DNA of 8,011 nt. Origin: J088 sp003695505 [NCBI: Candidatus Dadabacteria bacterium] (GTDB taxonomy: Bacteria > J088). How positions within the stretch are numbered: position 1 is the stretch's first letter; every line of letters starts with the position of its first letter. Below, piece after piece: positions 6,311 to 8,011 of this stretch. Location: contig RFIY01000196.1 in the NCBI GenBank assembly GCA_003695505.1, positions 1-8,011 on the forward strand, in the 5' to 3' direction. A model generated the notes under the pieces. It worked only from the letters and a program-made list of their open reading frames with translations. It was not told where the DNA came from and did no database searches. A program made the position numbers and the translations under genes.

Positions 6311-7156
6311 GTGACAACTCCAACGCCAGCGACGACCGCGGCGCAGGCCATACCTGCCGATGAAGGCGCGGAACGGAGCGCCGCGCTTCAGGAACTGGCG
6401 AACCGGCTGTCTGCGATCGATGACCCGTGGGAAAAGTTGCGCGTCGCCGCATCAGCGACGGCTCCGGGAAGAATTTCCCTCGGAACAAGCGGGCAATTGA
6501 CCGGCACCGCGATCATCGAAGGCGCGCACCAGCATAACATCCCGCTGCGCGTGTTTACGATCGACACGTTGCGCCTGTTTCCGGAGACAGTCGAATATTT
6601 CGACACGCTCGAATCCCATTACGGGATCTCAATCGAGCGCGTCCATCCGGACGATCAGGAACTGGACCGCATGATCCGGCAGCACGGGGTATTCCTGTTT
6701 TTCGACAGCAAGGCCAAGCAGGAGTACTGCTGCGAAATCCGCAAGGTTCGCCCCAACTTCCGGGCACTACGCGACGTTGACGTCTGGGTGACCGGGCTGC
6801 GCCGCGATCAGTCGGCCTTCCGGGCAGATACGCCCGCGGTTCAGGTCACGCAGATCCCGAATCTCGACAGCAGTTCGGACGAGAAGCATACACTGATCAA
6901 ACTGGCGCCCCTGATCGACTGGGACGAAGCCCGCGTTCGCGCATTTCTCAAAGAAGCGAGAGCGCCACTACATCCACTGCTCGAAGAATCTGAAGGGGAG
7001 TGGTTCTTCGAGAGTCTGGGGTGCGTCATTTGTACGACGCGCCAGGCCCGCTGGGAACCCCCTCGTGCCGGACGCTGGCGATGGTTCAACGAATCGGACG
7101 CCGAGAAAAAAGAGTGCGGCATTCACCTGCCGCCGCCCTCACACATCAACGACTGA
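6311..7156 (+). CDS. cysH: Iron-sulfur type phosphoadenylyl/adenylyl-sulfate reductase CysH
   Basis: A protein of 281 residues that reduces activated sulfate (APS or PAPS) to sulfite with electrons from thioredoxin. The PP-loop nucleotide-binding fold starts with RISLGTSGQLTGTAI (54-68), then DTLRLFPET (85-93). EYCCEIRKVRP (138-148) and GCVICTT (237-243) supply Cys140, Cys141, Cys238 and Cys241, the CC...CxxC set that binds a [4Fe-4S] cluster. TGLRRDQS (161-168) is the substrate arginine motif, and ECGIH (268-272) carries the catalytic Cys269. The cluster motif is typical of APS reductases (EC 1.8.4.10) and absent from E. coli-type PAPS reductases, but some cluster-bearing CysH enzymes accept both substrates. 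An APS kinase immediately upstream leaves the choice open. The start is GTG with only a weak purine stretch upstream, and no other in-frame start lies near. The first 35 residues are low-complexity and poorly conserved. Confidence 0.93.
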   Translation: MTTPTPATTAAQAIPADEGAERSAALQELANRLSAIDDPWEKLRVAASATAPGRISLGTSGQLTGTAIIEGAHQHNIPLRVFTIDTLRLFPETVEYFDTLESHYGISIERVHPDDQELDRMIRQHGVFLFFDSKAKQEYCCEIRKVRPNFRALRDVDVWVTGLRRDQSAFRADTPAVQVTQIPNLDSSSDEKHTLIKLAPLIDWDEARVRAFLKEARAPLHPLLEESEGEWFFESLGCVICTTRQARWEPPRAGRWRWFNESDAEKKECGIHLPPPSHIND

Positions 7157-7203
7157 CGACGCGCTGTGCCGTAGCGACCATGCGCGGGCGCAACCACTCC
7201 GAC

Positions 7204-7209
7204 TATAAT
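7204..7209 (+). promoter_or_regulatory. Perfect -10 box (TATAAT) upstream of dksA
   Basis: TATAAT matches the sigma70 -10 consensus exactly and stands out in this GC-rich gap between cysH and dksA. No acceptable -35 is seen 15-19 bases upstream (TGCGCG at 17), and there is no TGn extension, so activity may need an activator or be weak. The bases after it (ATCGGCG) form a GC-rich discriminator. Transcription would begin near 7217, about 27 bases before the dksA start. Confidence 0.5.
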
Positions 7210-7231
7210 ATCGGCGACAGGTGCAGACCCT

Positions 7232-7238
7232 GAGGAGG
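7232..7238 (+). promoter_or_regulatory. Strong Shine-Dalgarno site fixing the dksA TTG start
   Basis: GAGGAGG lies 5 bases before the TTG at 7244. It is the best ribosome binding site in the window, and it decides for TTG because no ATG or GTG in frame is as well placed. Confidence 0.8.
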
Positions 7239-7243
7239 CTTCA

Positions 7244-7609
7244 TTGGGTCTCAGTCCCAGCGATTTGAACGAATTTCGAGAGCTGCTCCGCCAGCGCGCA
7301 GAAGAGCTGATGGCCGGCGCGGAACACACACGAGGAGACATGCACGAGGAAGGCGCGCTGTTCGCCGATCCGGTAGACCGTGCCATGCTCGAAAGCGGAC
7401 GCAGCTTCGAGCTGCGACTACGCGACCGGGAGCGCAAGCTGATTCGCAAAATACGCGAAGCCATCGACCGCATCGATCACGGGGAATACGGGCTCTGCGA
7501 GTCGTGCGGAGAACCCATAGAACGGGAGCGCCTGCTGGCTCGCCCGGTCACCACGCTCTGCATCGAGTGCAAGGAAGAACAGGAACGCCTCGAAAAAATG
7601 CAATTCTGA
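7244..7609 (+). CDS. dksA: RNA polymerase-binding transcription factor DksA (short form)
   Basis: A protein of 121 residues against 151 in E. coli; the missing part is at the N-terminus. DksA binds the secondary channel of RNA polymerase and works with ppGpp in the stringent response, lowering rRNA promoters and raising amino-acid biosynthesis promoters. Residues 1-80 form the coiled-coil region, with the tip motif DPVDRA (42-47) whose two aspartates and alanine match the functional Asp-Asp-Ala of E. coli DksA. LRDRERKLIRKI (59-70) is the conserved return helix. The C4 zinc finger is complete: CESCG (Cys85, Cys88) and CIECK (Cys106, Cys109). The intact acidic tip argues for a true DksA and not a loose TraR/YbiI-type relative. 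It starts with TTG behind a strong ribosome site, follows a TATAAT box, and is followed 27 bases later by the galU-like gene, probably as one transcript. Confidence 0.93.
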   Translation: MGLSPSDLNEFRELLRQRAEELMAGAEHTRGDMHEEGALFADPVDRAMLESGRSFELRLRDRERKLIRKIREAIDRIDHGEYGLCESCGEPIERERLLARPVTTLCIECKEEQERLEKMQF

Positions 7610-7636
7610 ACGCTGCATCCGGATCATCAACTCGAC

Positions 7637-8011
7637 ATGCCTGCATCCTCATTACGCATAGCTGTGATTCCCTGCGCGGGACTTGGTTCCCGCATGCTGC
7701 CGTGGTCCAGGGCAGTCCCCAAGGAGCTCCTGCCCGTTGGCACGCTTCCCGTATTCCATTATGTCCTTGCCGAAGCGGCCCACGCCGGAATCGAAACGGT
7801 CGTGCTGGTCAATGCGATCTGGAAACGGGCGCTCGAACGTTACCTCGAACCGGACCGAGCCCTGGAAGCAGAACTGCAGGCACGCGGACGCCTCGAACTG
7901 CTGGACTCGGTACGCGAACTCGCAAGGCGCATCGAACTCGTCACGACATTCCAGCATGAACCACTCGGGCTCGGCCACGCCGTACACTGCGCCGCGCCAG
8001 TTGTCGGCACC
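7637..8011 (+). CDS. galU: GalU-like UTP-glucose-1-phosphate uridylyltransferase, 3' end cut off by the window edge
   Basis: The first 125 codons are visible. GalU makes UDP-glucose from UTP and glucose 1-phosphate for cell-surface polysaccharides. The nucleotide-binding motif is AVIPCAGLGSRMLP (9-22) followed by VPKELLPVG (27-35). The segments YVLAEAAHAGIETVVLV (42-58), LEAELQARGRLELLDSV (75-91) and PLGLGHAVHCAAPVVG (109-124) align with typical GalU (LEAELEKR, LLDEV, GLGHAVLCAHPVVG). Some usual residues differ: the TKAIPK stretch is SRAVPK, and the following KP dipeptide is LP. It may therefore be a divergent GalU or a relative in the same nucleotidyltransferase family. The ATG at 7637 is the only reasonable start, but its ribosome site is poor (GGATC about 12 bases away), so it may depend on readthrough from dksA. 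Confidence 0.85.
   Translation, partial: MPASSLRIAVIPCAGLGSRMLPWSRAVPKELLPVGTLPVFHYVLAEAAHAGIETVVLVNAIWKRALERYLEPDRALEAELQARGRLELLDSVRELARRIELVTTFQHEPLGLGHAVHCAAPVVGT

Noticed and set aside
7400-7416. Small hairpin CGCAGCT/AGCTGCG with 3-base loop inside dksA
   Set aside because: Only 7-bp arms, inside the conserved FELRLRD-coding segment, with no T-run. Expected by chance in GC-rich coding DNA.

Overview
The window is about 8 kb of dense, GC-rich sequence (roughly 60% G+C by eye) that reads as ordinary chromosome from a Gram-negative (diderm) bacterium. The evidence is two lipoprotein signal peptides, SurA/parvulin-type periplasmic folding factors, a proteobacterial-type GlnD and a DksA. 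The short DksA and the tandem parvulin lipoproteins next to a SurA-like protein recall deltaproteobacterial or myxobacterial-type lineages. That placement is an inference and is not secure. I see no transposase, phage gene, tRNA, rRNA or CRISPR array.

Left part, minus strand (1-2721): three envelope-folding genes read leftwards in one apparent operon. First comes a parvulin-domain lipoprotein (1819-2721), then a second, more divergent one (819-1769), then a SurA-like protein that runs off the left edge (1-832). The last two genes overlap by 14 bases, which suggests translational coupling. The SurA-like protein has a clear SurA N-terminal chaperone domain, but no recognisable complete parvulin domain in the visible part.

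Divergent spacer (2722-2960): a plausible extended -10 promoter faces left. Overlapping it is a set of three copies of one heptamer (two direct, one inverted) that can form mutually exclusive hairpins, plus a perfect 17-base palindrome. No convincing glnD promoter was found.

Right part, plus strand: glnD (2961-5588), the bifunctional uridylyltransferase/uridylyl-removing nitrogen sensor, carries a perfect 15-bp inverted repeat inside its coding sequence. After an AT-rich gap with a good sigma70-type promoter come cysC (APS kinase) and cysH (an iron-sulfur type APS/PAPS reductase), 9 bases apart, for sulfate assimilation. A TATAAT box then precedes dksA (TTG start, very strong Shine-Dalgarno), followed after 27 bases by the start of a galU-like nucleotidyltransferase that runs off the right edge.

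The genes cover envelope protein folding, nitrogen sensing, sulfur assimilation, the stringent response and sugar-nucleotide synthesis. I find no convincing new multi-gene system. The most unusual signals are the heptamer/hairpin array in the divergent spacer, the perfect inverted repeat inside glnD, the apparently parvulin-poor SurA-like protein, and the pairing of APS kinase with an Fe-S type reductase.
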